From Hyphococcus sp. (GTDB lineage Bacteria; Pseudomonadota; Alphaproteobacteria; Caulobacterales; Parvularculaceae), in assembly GCA_028281665.1 (NCBI GenBank), contig JANQJK010000027.1, positions 62,001 through 126,000 of the forward strand: 64,000 nucleotides of DNA, read 5' to 3'. Shown here one piece after another: positions 8,806 to 17,704 of the stretch (the first letter of the stretch is position 1; the number at the start of each line of letters is the position of its first letter). Below the pieces are notes generated by a model. The model searched no databases, was not told the origin of the DNA, and saw nothing but the letters and a program-made list of their open reading frames with translations. The position numbers were made by a program, and so were the translations under genes.

Positions 8806-10105
8806 ATCTACCTGCCTCGATAAAGCGGCGCGGATTGAGCGGACGCTTCTTGTAATGAACTTCGTAGTGAACGTGTGGTCCCGTGGAGCGCCCGCTATTG
8901 CCAAGCTCGCCGACCTGATCGTGCAACTCGACCGTCTGACCCCGGCGAACCTTGATCCTGTTCATATGCGCGTAACGCGTTACAAAACCGTTGCCGTGGT
9001 CGATTTCAACGACGCGCCCGAAGCCGGCGCGGGTGCCTGCGAATTTTACGGTTCCGGCCGCGGTTGCCGTAACGGGTGAGGCCCAGGACGCGGCGAAGTC
9101 GACGCCGTGATGGCTTGCATGTTTGCCGTTGATCGGGTCGCGGCGAACGCCAAAGCCGCTGGTCATGCGTCGTGTTACCGTCAGCGGCGACGAAAGCGGC
9201 AGGTGCTTCAGGGCGGCCTGCAAGGCTTCGAGTTCGTCGACGGCGGCGGCGGCGCGGTTCGCGTGGCGGTAATAGCGGGTCGGATAGCTCGCCGCTGTTC
9301 CGGGCTCAATAAACGGCCCGCCCTGGGCGAGGGTAATGTTCGAGATTTTTGCCGGCGTAATAATCGCGTCCGGGTCGATCCCCGTTGAGTTAATCACCTG
9401 CCGCAGTTCTTCGATCTTGCGCGACGTCTTCTCCTCGACGGTCGCCATCAGCAGCACCTGTTCGGAGAAGAGGTCAGCGGCCGCCTCCTCCATGGACTCG
9501 ATGGACTCCCCGGCGTTGCCGTTCTCCTGTGATCGTTCCCGGCGCAGTCTTGCTTCGTCAGCGGCTTCCTTGCGCAGGATCGAAACACGAGACTGCCGCG
9601 GCGTGGCTTCGCCCGGCGCAACGTCAATCATGACGCGATTACCGTTGACCGGCTTTTGCCCGTTTGGGCCCCCGGCGGCCGACAGACCTTCCGCCTGCAA
9701 ATCAAGTTTCTGGTTAATCGACGATTTGCGATCGACCATGTTCGTCAGAACCCTGTGGCGGGCCCAGATATCGTCCATGGTTTCATCGAATTGACGCTTA
9801 TAGGTGAAGTTCAGATAGGCGATGTCGTCGTAAGCGGCCTTCGCCTCATTGAGCCGTTTCGACAGATTCGTCTGCATAACGAGCCGTTCACGCTCTTTAG
9901 CGACAATAATCTGTTCTTTAAACACAACGTTTACGGATGCGTATGCTACCCAGAGCAGTGCACCGAGCGCGACCACCGCGAACGCGATCTGCGTCTGCGC
10001 CGACATCGAGATAAAGTGCACGACGCCGTCGCTGCGGTGATAGATCTGCCGTTCCTTAAAGAGACGGCTGAATACGCGTTTCATCCTGCCGGAACGACGG
10101 CTCAT
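8789..10105 (-). CDS. Membrane-anchored M23 (LytM) peptidase, LmdC-like
   Basis: 438 aa. A basic cytoplasmic N-terminus (1-33) is followed by a single transmembrane helix (about 37-60), a periplasmic coiled-coil region (about 65-290, including a GEST-type linker) and a C-terminal M23 domain (about 315-430). The zinc/catalytic residues are intact: HHGVD gives the first His and the Asp, and HVHYE gives the second His pair. Expected activity: endopeptidase cleavage of peptidoglycan crosslinks. Co-transcription with bactofilin (17-nt overlap) and the conserved-looking cytoplasmic stretch KERQIYHRSDGVVHF suggest that the tail docks on the bactofilin filament, which is inference. AGGGG precedes the ATG at 10105. 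Confidence 0.9.
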   Translation of the reverse strand: MSRRSGRMKRVFSRLFKERQIYHRSDGVVHFISMSAQTQIAFAVVALGALLWVAYASVNVVFKEQIIVAKERERLVMQTNLSKRLNEAKAAYDDIAYLNFTYKRQFDETMDDIWARHRVLTNMVDRKSSINQKLDLQAEGLSAAGGPNGQKPVNGNRVMIDVAPGEATPRQSRVSILRKEAADEARLRRERSQENGNAGESIESMEEAAADLFSEQVLLMATVEEKTSRKIEELRQVINSTGIDPDAIITPAKISNITLAQGGPFIEPGTAASYPTRYYRHANRAAAAVDELEALQAALKHLPLSSPLTVTRRMTSGFGVRRDPINGKHASHHGVDFAASWASPVTATAAGTVKFAGTRAGFGRVVEIDHGNGFVTRYAHMNRIKVRRGQTVELHDQVGELGNSGRSTGPHVHYEVHYKKRPLNPRRFIEAGRYVFES

Positions 10106-10276
10106 TCAACAAACGCCCCTTGGCCACATAACAATACTATTATGCGCTGCCACCCCTTAAGATATTGCAGCGCAAATCCGGACATTACGCAACAGTTATG
10201 TGATGGTGTAACGTAGATTTTCTAATTTCCTTAACGAATGTAAACCAAAATAGCCAGACTCTGCGACGGAATTGTT

Positions 10277-11110
10277 TCAAACCGGACCACTCGCGGCGTC
10301 TTCTTCATAGTAAGTCCGATCCATTCCCGCCGCGGCCCGCCCCGCATGATTGAACGGCGGCTTCAATCCGCCCGCGAAGTATTCCGCGCGAAGCGCCCGG
10401 AAGGTTGCCTTCGGTTCCCGCCCCGTCGCCATGCAAAAGGCGTGAAACCAGCGCTCGCCGCAGGCCACGTGGCCAATCTCGTCCTTGTAGATGATTTTGA
10501 GGATGTTTGCGCTTTTTTTGTCGCCCGCGCCGTTCAGCCGGTCGATCATGCCCGGCGTGACGTCCAGCCCGCGCGCCTCCAGCACCATCGGCGCTATGGC
10601 GAGGCGGGCGGCGGCGTCATGGGCCGTCGCCTCCGCCGCTTCCCACAGCCCGTCATGGGCGGGCAAATCGCCATAGGCGGCGCCGTAATCCCTAAGCCGC
10701 GCTTCGATGAGGCTGAAATGGCGGGCTTCCTCCTCGCCGATACGGAGCCAGTCTGCGAGGAAGACCTCCCCATCAAGGCCCGCCTCCGAAACGGTCTTGT
10801 AAAACCGAACCGCCATGTCGAAGGCGAGGTCGATGGCGTTGAACTCGATATGGGCGACCGCATGGAGGAGGGCGATCCGACCGTCGGCCGATCCAGGCCG
10901 GCGGCGCGGGACATTGCCCGGCGCCGTAAGGATCGGACGTTCAGGCCGCGCCGGACGGCGCGGCGGCTCGACGGCGGAAGGCGGTTGCGATGCGCTGTCG
11001 CCATCCAGCGCCGCAAGCGCAGCCCTGGCCGCCGCCACTTTGGCCGACGGCGCCGCCGCGTTGAGCACGGATATCGCGGCGTCTGCTGGATGGGGGGCCG
11101 GTGTCGTCAA
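10277..11110 (-). CDS. DUF455-family ferritin-like protein
   Basis: 277 aa. The four-helix ferritin-like core has carboxylate/His ligands in HAVAHIEFNAIDLAFD, GEEEARHFSLIEARL and KDEIGHVACGERWF, matching the DUF455 (COG2833) family. The first ~70 residues are Ala/Pro-rich and variable. Biochemistry of the family is poorly known; a di-metal site is likely. The start is a TTG 7 nt downstream of the peroxiredoxin stop, so the two genes form an operon. The pairing of a possible metal-binding ferritin fold with a peroxidase suggests a peroxide or iron-stress role, but that is inference. Confidence 0.85.
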   Translation of the reverse strand: MTTPAPHPADAAISVLNAAAPSAKVAAARAALAALDGDSASQPPSAVEPPRRPARPERPILTAPGNVPRRRPGSADGRIALLHAVAHIEFNAIDLAFDMAVRFYKTVSEAGLDGEVFLADWLRIGEEEARHFSLIEARLRDYGAAYGDLPAHDGLWEAAEATAHDAAARLAIAPMVLEARGLDVTPGMIDRLNGAGDKKSANILKIIYKDEIGHVACGERWFHAFCMATGREPKATFRALRAEYFAGGLKPPFNHAGRAAAGMDRTYYEEDAASGPV

Positions 11111-11117
11111 GGCGTCC

Positions 11118-11591
11118 CTACTTGCCGAGGGTCTTTACGGCGGCGAGCACCGCCTCGGCATGGTCTTTCACTTTCACCTTGCGCCAGATTTCAGCGATTT
11201 TGCCCTTTTCGTCGATCAGAAAGGTGGACCGCTCGATCCCCATATATTCGCGGCCATACATGCTCTTTTTCACCCAGACGCCGTAGGCCTCGGTGGTTTT
11301 GCCGTCTTCGTCCGCCCCCAGAACGACCTTCAGGTCGTGCTTGTCCTTGAACTTTTTGTGCTTGACGGCGGTGTCGCGGGAAACGCCCACAACCGCGGCC
11401 CCGGCCCGTTTGAACTTCGCGATATCGGCGGAAAAGGCGATCGCCTCCTTGGTGCAGCCCGGCGTATCGTCCTTCGGATAGAAATAGAGAACCAGCTTCT
11501 TTCCCTTGAAATCCTTGAGCGCGATATTGTCGCCGCTGTCGGTCGGCATGGAAAAAGCCGGCGCTTTGTCGCCGGGTTTCAGGCTTGGCAT
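11118..11591 (-). CDS. bcp: Peroxiredoxin, Bcp/PrxQ family
   Basis: 157 aa from the ATG at 11591, with GGGAG just upstream. An in-frame extension to 11642 has no family similarity. The thioredoxin-like fold has the peroxidatic Cys46 in DDTPGCTKEA. Bcp enzymes often have the resolving Cys five residues later; here that position is Ile and there is no other Cys in the protein. It must therefore work as a 1-Cys enzyme reduced by an external thiol. Function: reduction of hydrogen peroxide and organic hydroperoxides in the cytoplasm. It is the first gene of an operon with the DUF455 gene. Confidence 0.92.
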   Translation of the reverse strand: MPSLKPGDKAPAFSMPTDSGDNIALKDFKGKKLVLYFYPKDDTPGCTKEAIAFSADIAKFKRAGAAVVGVSRDTAVKHKKFKDKHDLKVVLGADEDGKTTEAYGVWVKKSMYGREYMGIERSTFLIDEKGKIAEIWRKVKVKDHAEAVLAAVKTLGK

Positions 11592-11771
11592 TGATGCTCC
11601 CTTCTGCGTTGCACACTGAAAACGAACGCTTTCTATAGGCAATATGCCTCTCGTCCCGCAACGGCTCTTGCTCAGTGGCGCGCCGGGCGATACGCGTGTA
11701 GGCTCACGAATACCCCGGGGCGGGGCGCGAGTTCAGTATTTCAGGGCGGCCCGTTAAGGGCCTGATCGGGC

Positions 11772-14700
11772 ATGACAAAGCGAGCGGCGAAAGCCGCAGT
11801 GCTGTTAGTTGAAATCTTCGCGATTGGCGTCGCCGTGTTTGCCGCGGGCGCGGCCTATCTGTTCATCCGCCTGCAACAGGGGCCCGTGGCGCTCGGCGCC
11901 TTCAAGCCCAGCGCTGCTTTTGCCATCGAGCAACGCCTGCCTAAGGGCTATGACGCCGCGATCGGCGATATGGACATCGTTAAAAACGAGGATCTCTTTC
12001 GTCTGCGGTTAAAAGACCTCGAAGTCTTCGATGCGGTTGGCGGGCGCGTCGGCGCGGCCGACCTCGTTGAGCTGGTTTTCGCCGCCGGGGACGTCTCCAC
12101 CCGCAGTATCGGTCCGCGCACCGTCGAAGCGACGGGTGCGCGCTTTCGGATTGTGCGCAACACGGAGCAAACGTTGAAAGTCCCCGCGGCGCGCGGTCGC
12201 GGCGGCCAGTCGCTTTTTCCGTCCTCGGACAAGATGATTGGCGACGGCTTTTTACGCAGCGCCTTTCAGAAAGCTGAAATGCGGGACGCGGTGATAACCT
12301 TCGTCGACGAAGCGTCCGGGCGGACCTGGACGTCCGATAATGCCGGCGGCGTCATTGAACGCAACGAGGATGGACTCGCCGCGGCGGTCGCCGGCGATAT
12401 CGACCTCGATGGCGATGCGCGCGCGCATCTGAAGGCGGATGCCCAGTTTGCAGAGGCGGACGGCGTTATCGCGCTCGACATTGCCGGTCATAACTTTCCC
12501 ATCGGCGATATTTTGACGATGTTTTACGGCGACGCCGCCGCCGTTATCGACGCGCCGGCGTCGGGCGACGGCGCAATCGAGCTGACCCGCGACGGCAAGG
12601 TGCGCGCCTCAAATTTCAGGGCGAAAATCGGGGCGGGCGCTCTCAGGCTCGGCGGCGCCGACGCCCCCATCCGTTTCATCGAATGGCAGACCGGGTTCGA
12701 CCCGGCCGCCAACCGGTTCACAGTCGATCGCTTCGCCTATGACGTCGCGGGCAATCAGGGCGAAGCGAAGGGAACGGTGGCGCTTGAGTTTGGCGATGAC
12801 GTGCGAGACCCCCAGCGCGTCCTGTTCGATCTGGACGCAACCGATATGGTGGTCGCGCTGCCGGGCCGGCTGGCGGCGCCGATCCCGGTGACGGCGGCGC
12901 AGTTTGTCGGCGAGTATGACGTGGAAACGCGGCGGCTCGGTCTGTCGGACTTCTCAGTAAGCCTGCTCGATGTCGTGATTGGCGGCGGTTTCAGTTATGC
13001 GGCGCCGCGCGAGGAGAACGGCGTCCGTTCATCGCCCGGCGTTACCGCGGACATCGCCGTCGATGGCGCGCTTGACCCGCAGCGGCTGTTGCGCATCTGG
13101 CCTCTTGGCGTCGCCATGGGGGCCCGGGACTGGATTGAAGACCGCATGGAAACGGCGCGCATTGAGAACATCAAGGCGCTCATGGATCTTGCGCCGGGCG
13201 CCGTGGGAGACGACAGCCTGATGCCCGACGAGGCGCTCGCGGTTACCTTCGACGTTGCCGGCGGGAAGGCGTTCTATTCAAAGCAGATGACGCCGCTGAC
13301 GGAGGCGTCGGGGTTGGGCGTCCTACGCGGCAACAGCTTTTCGATGAAGGTTGATTCAGCGCGCGTCGGCGACGTGCAGGTCTCTGAGGGGTCACTCGAA
13401 ATTCCGGTGTTCATCCCGAAATGGGAGCCCACCTACTATCGCTTCCTGGCGGCCGGCAGGTCCGAGGATATTCTCGGTGTTCTCGACGAAGCGCCGCTTA
13501 ATCTCCTTTCCAAAACCAATCTGTCTCCGGATCAATTTTCAGGCGACGCCGAGACGCGCATCGAAATCATGCGGCCGAACAAGCGAGAGGTCGCGCCGGA
13601 CGAGTATGAGTATCGCGGCGAAGCAACCTTTGAAAACATGACGATTGCCGGCTTTGGCGCCGATGAGAGCGAGCTGACCGGCGGCAAGGGGACGGTGTCG
13701 CTGAAGCCGCGCTCGCTCACTGTGAAAGGCGATGCGTTTTTCGGGCAAACGCCGCTCAATCTGGTCTGGAAGAAAAACTTTTTTGCGCAGGACGGTCCTT
13801 CCGAGCTGACGCTCGCCGGGAATGTCGATCCGTCTGTCGGGGACTTTTTTGGATTGTCGTTGCGCAATCTTTTTGGCGGGACGGTCGACGCGACGGCGCG
13901 CATTGTCGGCGAGATCGGCAACTTCCGCAGCATGACAATCACGGGCGATTTCGCAAATGCGTGGGTCCGGCTTGGGTTGTTTGACTGGGAGAAACCGGTC
14001 GGTGCGCCGGCGACGGCTGAAATCGCCATGCAGCTTGGCGAAGACGGCGTTGCGTTCGAGCGTGTATTGGCTGAAGGCGAGGGCGTTTCCGTTTCCGGCG
14101 TCGCGACCTTTGCCGATGGCGTCCTGAACGAGGCGTCTTTTCCGAGGTTCTATCTGGACGGCGCGGCGGATCTGTCCCTGGCGGCGCGGCGCAACGCGCG
14201 GGGCGCGCTGGATGTGACGGCCACCGGCGCCTACGTCAACGCGGGGCCTGCCGTGTTGCAGTTCACGAAAGGCCAGGGCCGTTCGGAAGAAAGCGCGGAG
14301 ACGTCAGATCCGTGGGGCGCCGGGATCGCGGCGACGGCGCGGGTCGATCAACTCGAACTCAGAAAGAAGGTTGTTTATCAGGACGCGTCCTTCGATCTTC
14401 GGCGCGGCGCCGACGCCCTTGAAGCGCTCAATTTTTCGGCCCTTAGCGCCAACGGTGCGCCGCTGCGCGTCGCCATGGCAGAGACCGGGAGCGAAACCGG
14501 CCCGGCGCAGCGGATTGACGTTCGATCGAGCGATCTTGGCGGTTTTTTGAAAGGGGTTTTCGGATTGACGTCGATGCAGGGCGGACAGGGCTCCATGGCG
14601 GTTTACTATGGCGGCGGCGCGCCGGGTTTCGTCGGCGAAATCGAGGCGCGCAACATGCATGTAGTCAACGCGCCGCTGCTGGCGCGGCTGTTCTCGGCGG

Positions 14701-15176
14701 GCTCGCTGGACGGGCTCGCTAACTTGATGCAGGGCGAGGGGATCGATCTTACATACGCATACGGAGAATTTGACTATGGCGCCGGCGCGCTTTCCTTGCG
14801 CGACTTCCGCGCGACGGGCCCCTCTGTGGGCATGACGGCGGAAGGCGAGGTGTCATTCGCACAGGACGGCGCGATTGCGCTTAACGGGGCCCTGGCGCCG
14901 CTCTATCAGTTGAACTCCGCGCTCGGCGCCGCTCCGATTATCGGCGATATTCTTGTCGGCAAAAAAGGCGAGGGCATTCTCGCGCTTTCCTATTCGGTCA
15001 GCGGCGAGCGGTCTGCTCCGAACGTAATCGTCAATCCATTGTCAGCGCTGACGCCCGGCATTTTCCGGCAGCTCTTTGAGCCGGCGAACGCCCTGCCGGA
15101 AACCGCCCCTGAGCCTAATCCAATTGTGCCAAATCCGATTGAGTCCGATTTAGTCGAACCTAGTCAATCCGAATAA
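11772..15176 (+). CDS. AsmA/YhdP-like inner-membrane-anchored giant protein (DUF3971/AsmA2)
   Basis: 1134 aa. One N-terminal transmembrane helix (about 8-32) is followed by more than 1000 residues of beta-rich periplasmic sequence made of repeated VxGxxxF-type strands. Toward the C-terminus the stretch [19 protein letters not shown] and the Gly-rich ending [16 protein letters not shown] match AsmA-like C-terminal domains of the YhdP group. YhdP, TamB and AsmA proteins form bridge-like hydrophobic grooves that carry phospholipids between the inner and outer membranes. The last ~25 residues are Pro/Glu-rich. The stop lies inside the convergent tyrS gene (17-nt overlap). It is monocistronic. Confidence 0.85.
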   Translation: MTKRAAKAAVLLVEIFAIGVAVFAAGAAYLFIRLQQGPVALGAFKPSAAFAIEQRLPKGYDAAIGDMDIVKNEDLFRLRLKDLEVFDAVGGRVGAADLVELVFAAGDVSTRSIGPRTVEATGARFRIVRNTEQTLKVPAARGRGGQSLFPSSDKMIGDGFLRSAFQKAEMRDAVITFVDEASGRTWTSDNAGGVIERNEDGLAAAVAGDIDLDGDARAHLKADAQFAEADGVIALDIAGHNFPIGDILTMFYGDAAAVIDAPASGDGAIELTRDGKVRASNFRAKIGAGALRLGGADAPIRFIEWQTGFDPAANRFTVDRFAYDVAGNQGEAKGTVALEFGDDVRDPQRVLFDLDATDMVVALPGRLAAPIPVTAAQFVGEYDVETRRLGLSDFSVSLLDVVIGGGFSYAAPREENGVRSSPGVTADIAVDGALDPQRLLRIWPLGVAMGARDWIEDRMETARIENIKALMDLAPGAVGDDSLMPDEALAVTFDVAGGKAFYSKQMTPLTEASGLGVLRGNSFSMKVDSARVGDVQVSEGSLEIPVFIPKWEPTYYRFLAAGRSEDILGVLDEAPLNLLSKTNLSPDQFSGDAETRIEIMRPNKREVAPDEYEYRGEATFENMTIAGFGADESELTGGKGTVSLKPRSLTVKGDAFFGQTPLNLVWKKNFFAQDGPSELTLAGNVDPSVGDFFGLSLRNLFGGTVDATARIVGEIGNFRSMTITGDFANAWVRLGLFDWEKPVGAPATAEIAMQLGEDGVAFERVLAEGEGVSVSGVATFADGVLNEASFPRFYLDGAADLSLAARRNARGALDVTATGAYVNAGPAVLQFTKGQGRSEESAETSDPWGAGIAATARVDQLELRKKVVYQDASFDLRRGADALEALNFSALSANGAPLRVAMAETGSETGPAQRIDVRSSDLGGFLKGVFGLTSMQGGQGSMAVYYGGGAPGFVGEIEARNMHVVNAPLLARLFSAGSLDGLANLMQGEGIDLTYAYGEFDYGAGALSLRDFRATGPSVGMTAEGEVSFAQDGAIALNGALAPLYQLNSALGAAPIIGDILVGKKGEGILALSYSVSGERSAPNVIVNPLSALTPGIFRQLFEPANALPETAPEPNPIVPNPIESDLVEPSQSE

Positions 15177-16404
15177 TCGCGTGCTTTTTCTTGCCGATGG
15201 AGATCTTCACGGCGCCGTCGATAATGTCGTTGGCGGCAATGTTTCGTTCCTCGCCCACCGGTTCGCCGTTCACCTTAAGCGCGCCGGCCTTGATGTGACG
15301 GCGCGCTTCGCTCTTTGAGGCGCACAGCCCCGCGGCGATGAACTGATCGATGAGCGGCGCCCCGGCGTCTATGTCTGCGCCGCCCAACGCAACCGTCGGC
15401 AGATCGCCGCCGAGCCCGCCCTGCTCGAAGGTCTTTTGCGCCGTTGCGGCGGCGCTCTTGGCCGCTTCCTCGCCATGCAGCAGCGTTGTTGCTTCGTTTG
15501 CGAGAATTTTCTTCGCTTCGTTGATTTCCGCGCCTTCAAGCGCGCCGAGACGGCGCACTTCATCCATGGGCAGCGTCGTGAAACGCGACAGCAACAGCGC
15601 CACGTCAGCGTCCTCGGCGTTGCGCCAATATTGCCAGTAGTCGTAGGGCGAAAACAGATCGGCGTTTAGCCAGACAGCGCCGTCCTCGGTCTTGCCCATC
15701 TTTTTGCCCGACGCGGTGGTCAGCAGCGGCGTCGTCAGTCCAAAGACTTCCGTTGCGTCCTTCCGGCGACACAGCTCGACGCCATTGACGATATTGCCCC
15801 ATTGGTCGGTGCCGCCGAGCTGCAGCGTACAGCCGTAACGGCCGAGCAGCTCGTGAAAGTCGTAGGCCTGCATCAGCATGTAGTTGAATTCGAGAAACGT
15901 CATCGGGCTTTCGCGATCAAGGCGCAGTTTAACGCTGTCGAAGGTCAGCATGCGGTTGATCGTGAAATGAACGCCGTAGTCGCGCAGGAATTCGACATAG
16001 CCGAGTTCGGAGAGCCAGTCGTCATTGTTCACCATGACGGCGTCTGTCGGCCCGTCGCCGAAGCGCAGAAACTTCGCAAAGACGCCTTTGATGCTGTCGA
16101 TATTCGCCTGGATATCCGCGTCGGTCAGGAGCTTTCTTTGCTCGTCCTTGCCGGTGGGGTCGCCGACCTTTGTCGTGCCCCCGCCCATCAGCGGCAGCGG
16201 CTTGTGGCCGGTCTGCTGCAACCAGTAGAGCAGCATGATCTGAATGAGGCTGCCGGCGTGGAGCGAGCGCGCCGTGGCGTCAAACCCGATATAGCCCGTG
16301 ACGACGCCCTTGGCGCAGGCCGCATCAAGGCCCTCGATATTTGTGCCTTGCGCGATAAAGCCGCGCTCGTTGAGGACGTTCAGAAAGTCGGATTTGTAGG
16401 TCAT
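15160..16404 (-). CDS. tyrS: Tyrosyl-tRNA synthetase
   Basis: 414 aa from MTYKSDF at 16404. A GTG at 16440 would add 12 residues and cannot be excluded. The class Ic signature SLHAGS (HIGH-type, His49-Ser52) and KMGKT (KMSKS-type) are present, with the TyrRS pockets in GYIGFDATA and [12 protein letters not shown]-terminal S4 RNA-binding domain begins around residue 350 ([20 protein letters not shown]). It charges tRNA-Tyr in the cytoplasm. The gene is convergent with the AsmA-like gene and divergent from the AnmK homologue, an arrangement seen in many alphaproteobacteria. Confidence 0.96.
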   Translation of the reverse strand: MTYKSDFLNVLNERGFIAQGTNIEGLDAACAKGVVTGYIGFDATARSLHAGSLIQIMLLYWLQQTGHKPLPLMGGGTTKVGDPTGKDEQRKLLTDADIQANIDSIKGVFAKFLRFGDGPTDAVMVNNDDWLSELGYVEFLRDYGVHFTINRMLTFDSVKLRLDRESPMTFLEFNYMLMQAYDFHELLGRYGCTLQLGGTDQWGNIVNGVELCRRKDATEVFGLTTPLLTTASGKKMGKTEDGAVWLNADLFSPYDYWQYWRNAEDADVALLLSRFTTLPMDEVRRLGALEGAEINEAKKILANEATTLLHGEEAAKSAAATAQKTFEQGGLGGDLPTVALGGADIDAGAPLIDQFIAAGLCASKSEARRHIKAGALKVNGEPVGEERNIAANDIIDGAVKISIGKKKHAIIRID

Positions 16405-16529
16405 CGGTCTAACATCTGGCTGAAGGGCGCGCGTTAGCACGAGCCGTTCAACAATCCAATCTCCGCCGTTGTAATTGACGGTCGTTAAGAACCGGCGGAG
16501 TTTGTCCGCCCAGCAGAGGTCGCCCCCCC

Positions 16530-17645
16530 TTGTCCGAAGCCCTTACCGCACTTGGCGTCGTCAGCCGGCCTTCCCTGGACGGGATCGACCTGGCGGTCGT
16601 CGATACTGACGGTGATGCGTTCATCAAGGACGGCCCCTGTCTGCATGTTCCCTACAGCCGCGACATGAAGATTTTTCTCCGTCGCGCCGTCAGGGCGGCG
16701 CAGGAGGGCCGGGATGGCGCGGCGGATATCGGCAAGGCGGCGGGCGAGGTCACGAGCGCCATCGTTGTCGCGGTGGAGCGGTTGCTGGAGTGCGAAAACA
16801 TCAAGCGCAAGGATATCGATGTGATCGGCGTCGGGGGACACACATTGCTGCACCGTGTACCCGCCGGCGCCGATGCGCCGGGCCGAAGCTGGCAGATAGG
16901 CGACGGCAAAACCGTTGCAGAGGAAACCCGCATCGATGCGGTGAGCGATTTTCGCACAGCCGATATTGCCGCCGGCGGTTTTGGGGCGCCGCTTGATCCC
17001 GTCTATTTTCGTGCGCGGATCGCCGCCATGGCGGACCGGCCGGAATGCGCGGTTGGCGTGATCAACCTCAACGAGACCGTGCGCGTCGCTTATGTGCCTG
17101 AAACCGCCGATGCGGGCGATCTTCTGTCCTATGATAGCGGGCCGGGTCTCAGTCTCCTCGACGAATGGGCGTCCTTGCGCAACCTCGACGAAAAGGCGCA
17201 GCCGGGTGCGGTCAATGACGAAGCGCTGCGTATGATGGGCTTGCACTCCTATTTCCGTGCACCGCCGCCGAAATCGATGGAGCGCTACGCCTTCAGTCTC
17301 GATCACGTTCTGAAGCTGACGCCGGAAGATGGCGCGGCGACGCTGGCCGCCTTTATTGCCAACGGAATTGCGCGCGCTGAAAAATTTCTGCCGGAACCGC
17401 CGGGCGGGTACATTGTTGTCGGCGAAGGTGCGCGCCGCCCCGCGCTGATGACGAGCCTGCGCGACCGGCTCGAAGCCGAAATCGCGACCGCCGACGATGC
17501 GGGCTGGCGGACCGATGCTCTCGATGCGGAATGTTTCGCTTTCCTGGCGGTCAGAAGCCTGAAGAAACTGCCTCTGACATATCCGAAGACGACGCGCGTC
17601 GCCGTCCCCGTGTGCGGCGGCGTTTACTGGCGCGCGCCGGTTTGA
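16530..17645 (+). CDS. anmK: Anhydro-N-acetylmuramic acid kinase homologue with degenerate motifs
   Basis: 371 aa, full length for AnmK, which phosphorylates and opens 1,6-anhydro-MurNAc during peptidoglycan recycling. Clear homology is seen in [27 protein letters not shown] and [16 protein letters not shown], the last containing the probable catalytic Asp. Several motifs that are nearly invariant in the family are altered. SGTS is SRPS, HGQT is shortened to HTLLH, NIGGIAN is NLNETVR, the TGRE segment is lost (PKSMERYAF), and the CGGGxxN loop is VGEGARRP. It may be a diverged or inactive kinase, or may use a different substrate. Start: TTG at 16530; no better start is visible. It is divergent from tyrS. 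Confidence 0.82.
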   Translation: MSEALTALGVVSRPSLDGIDLAVVDTDGDAFIKDGPCLHVPYSRDMKIFLRRAVRAAQEGRDGAADIGKAAGEVTSAIVVAVERLLECENIKRKDIDVIGVGGHTLLHRVPAGADAPGRSWQIGDGKTVAEETRIDAVSDFRTADIAAGGFGAPLDPVYFRARIAAMADRPECAVGVINLNETVRVAYVPETADAGDLLSYDSGPGLSLLDEWASLRNLDEKAQPGAVNDEALRMMGLHSYFRAPPPKSMERYAFSLDHVLKLTPEDGAATLAAFIANGIARAEKFLPEPPGGYIVVGEGARRPALMTSLRDRLEAEIATADDAGWRTDALDAECFAFLAVRSLKKLPLTYPKTTRVAVPVCGGVYWRAPV

Positions 17646-17704
17646 GGGAACGCCGCCGCGCCATTGAACGCCGGCGCGACGGGTTCCCCCAAAACCGGTT
17701 ATCG

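Noticed and set aside
17646-17704. Terminator between anmK and the siderophore receptor
   Set aside because: The GC-rich arms pair only poorly and no T-run follows on either strand.
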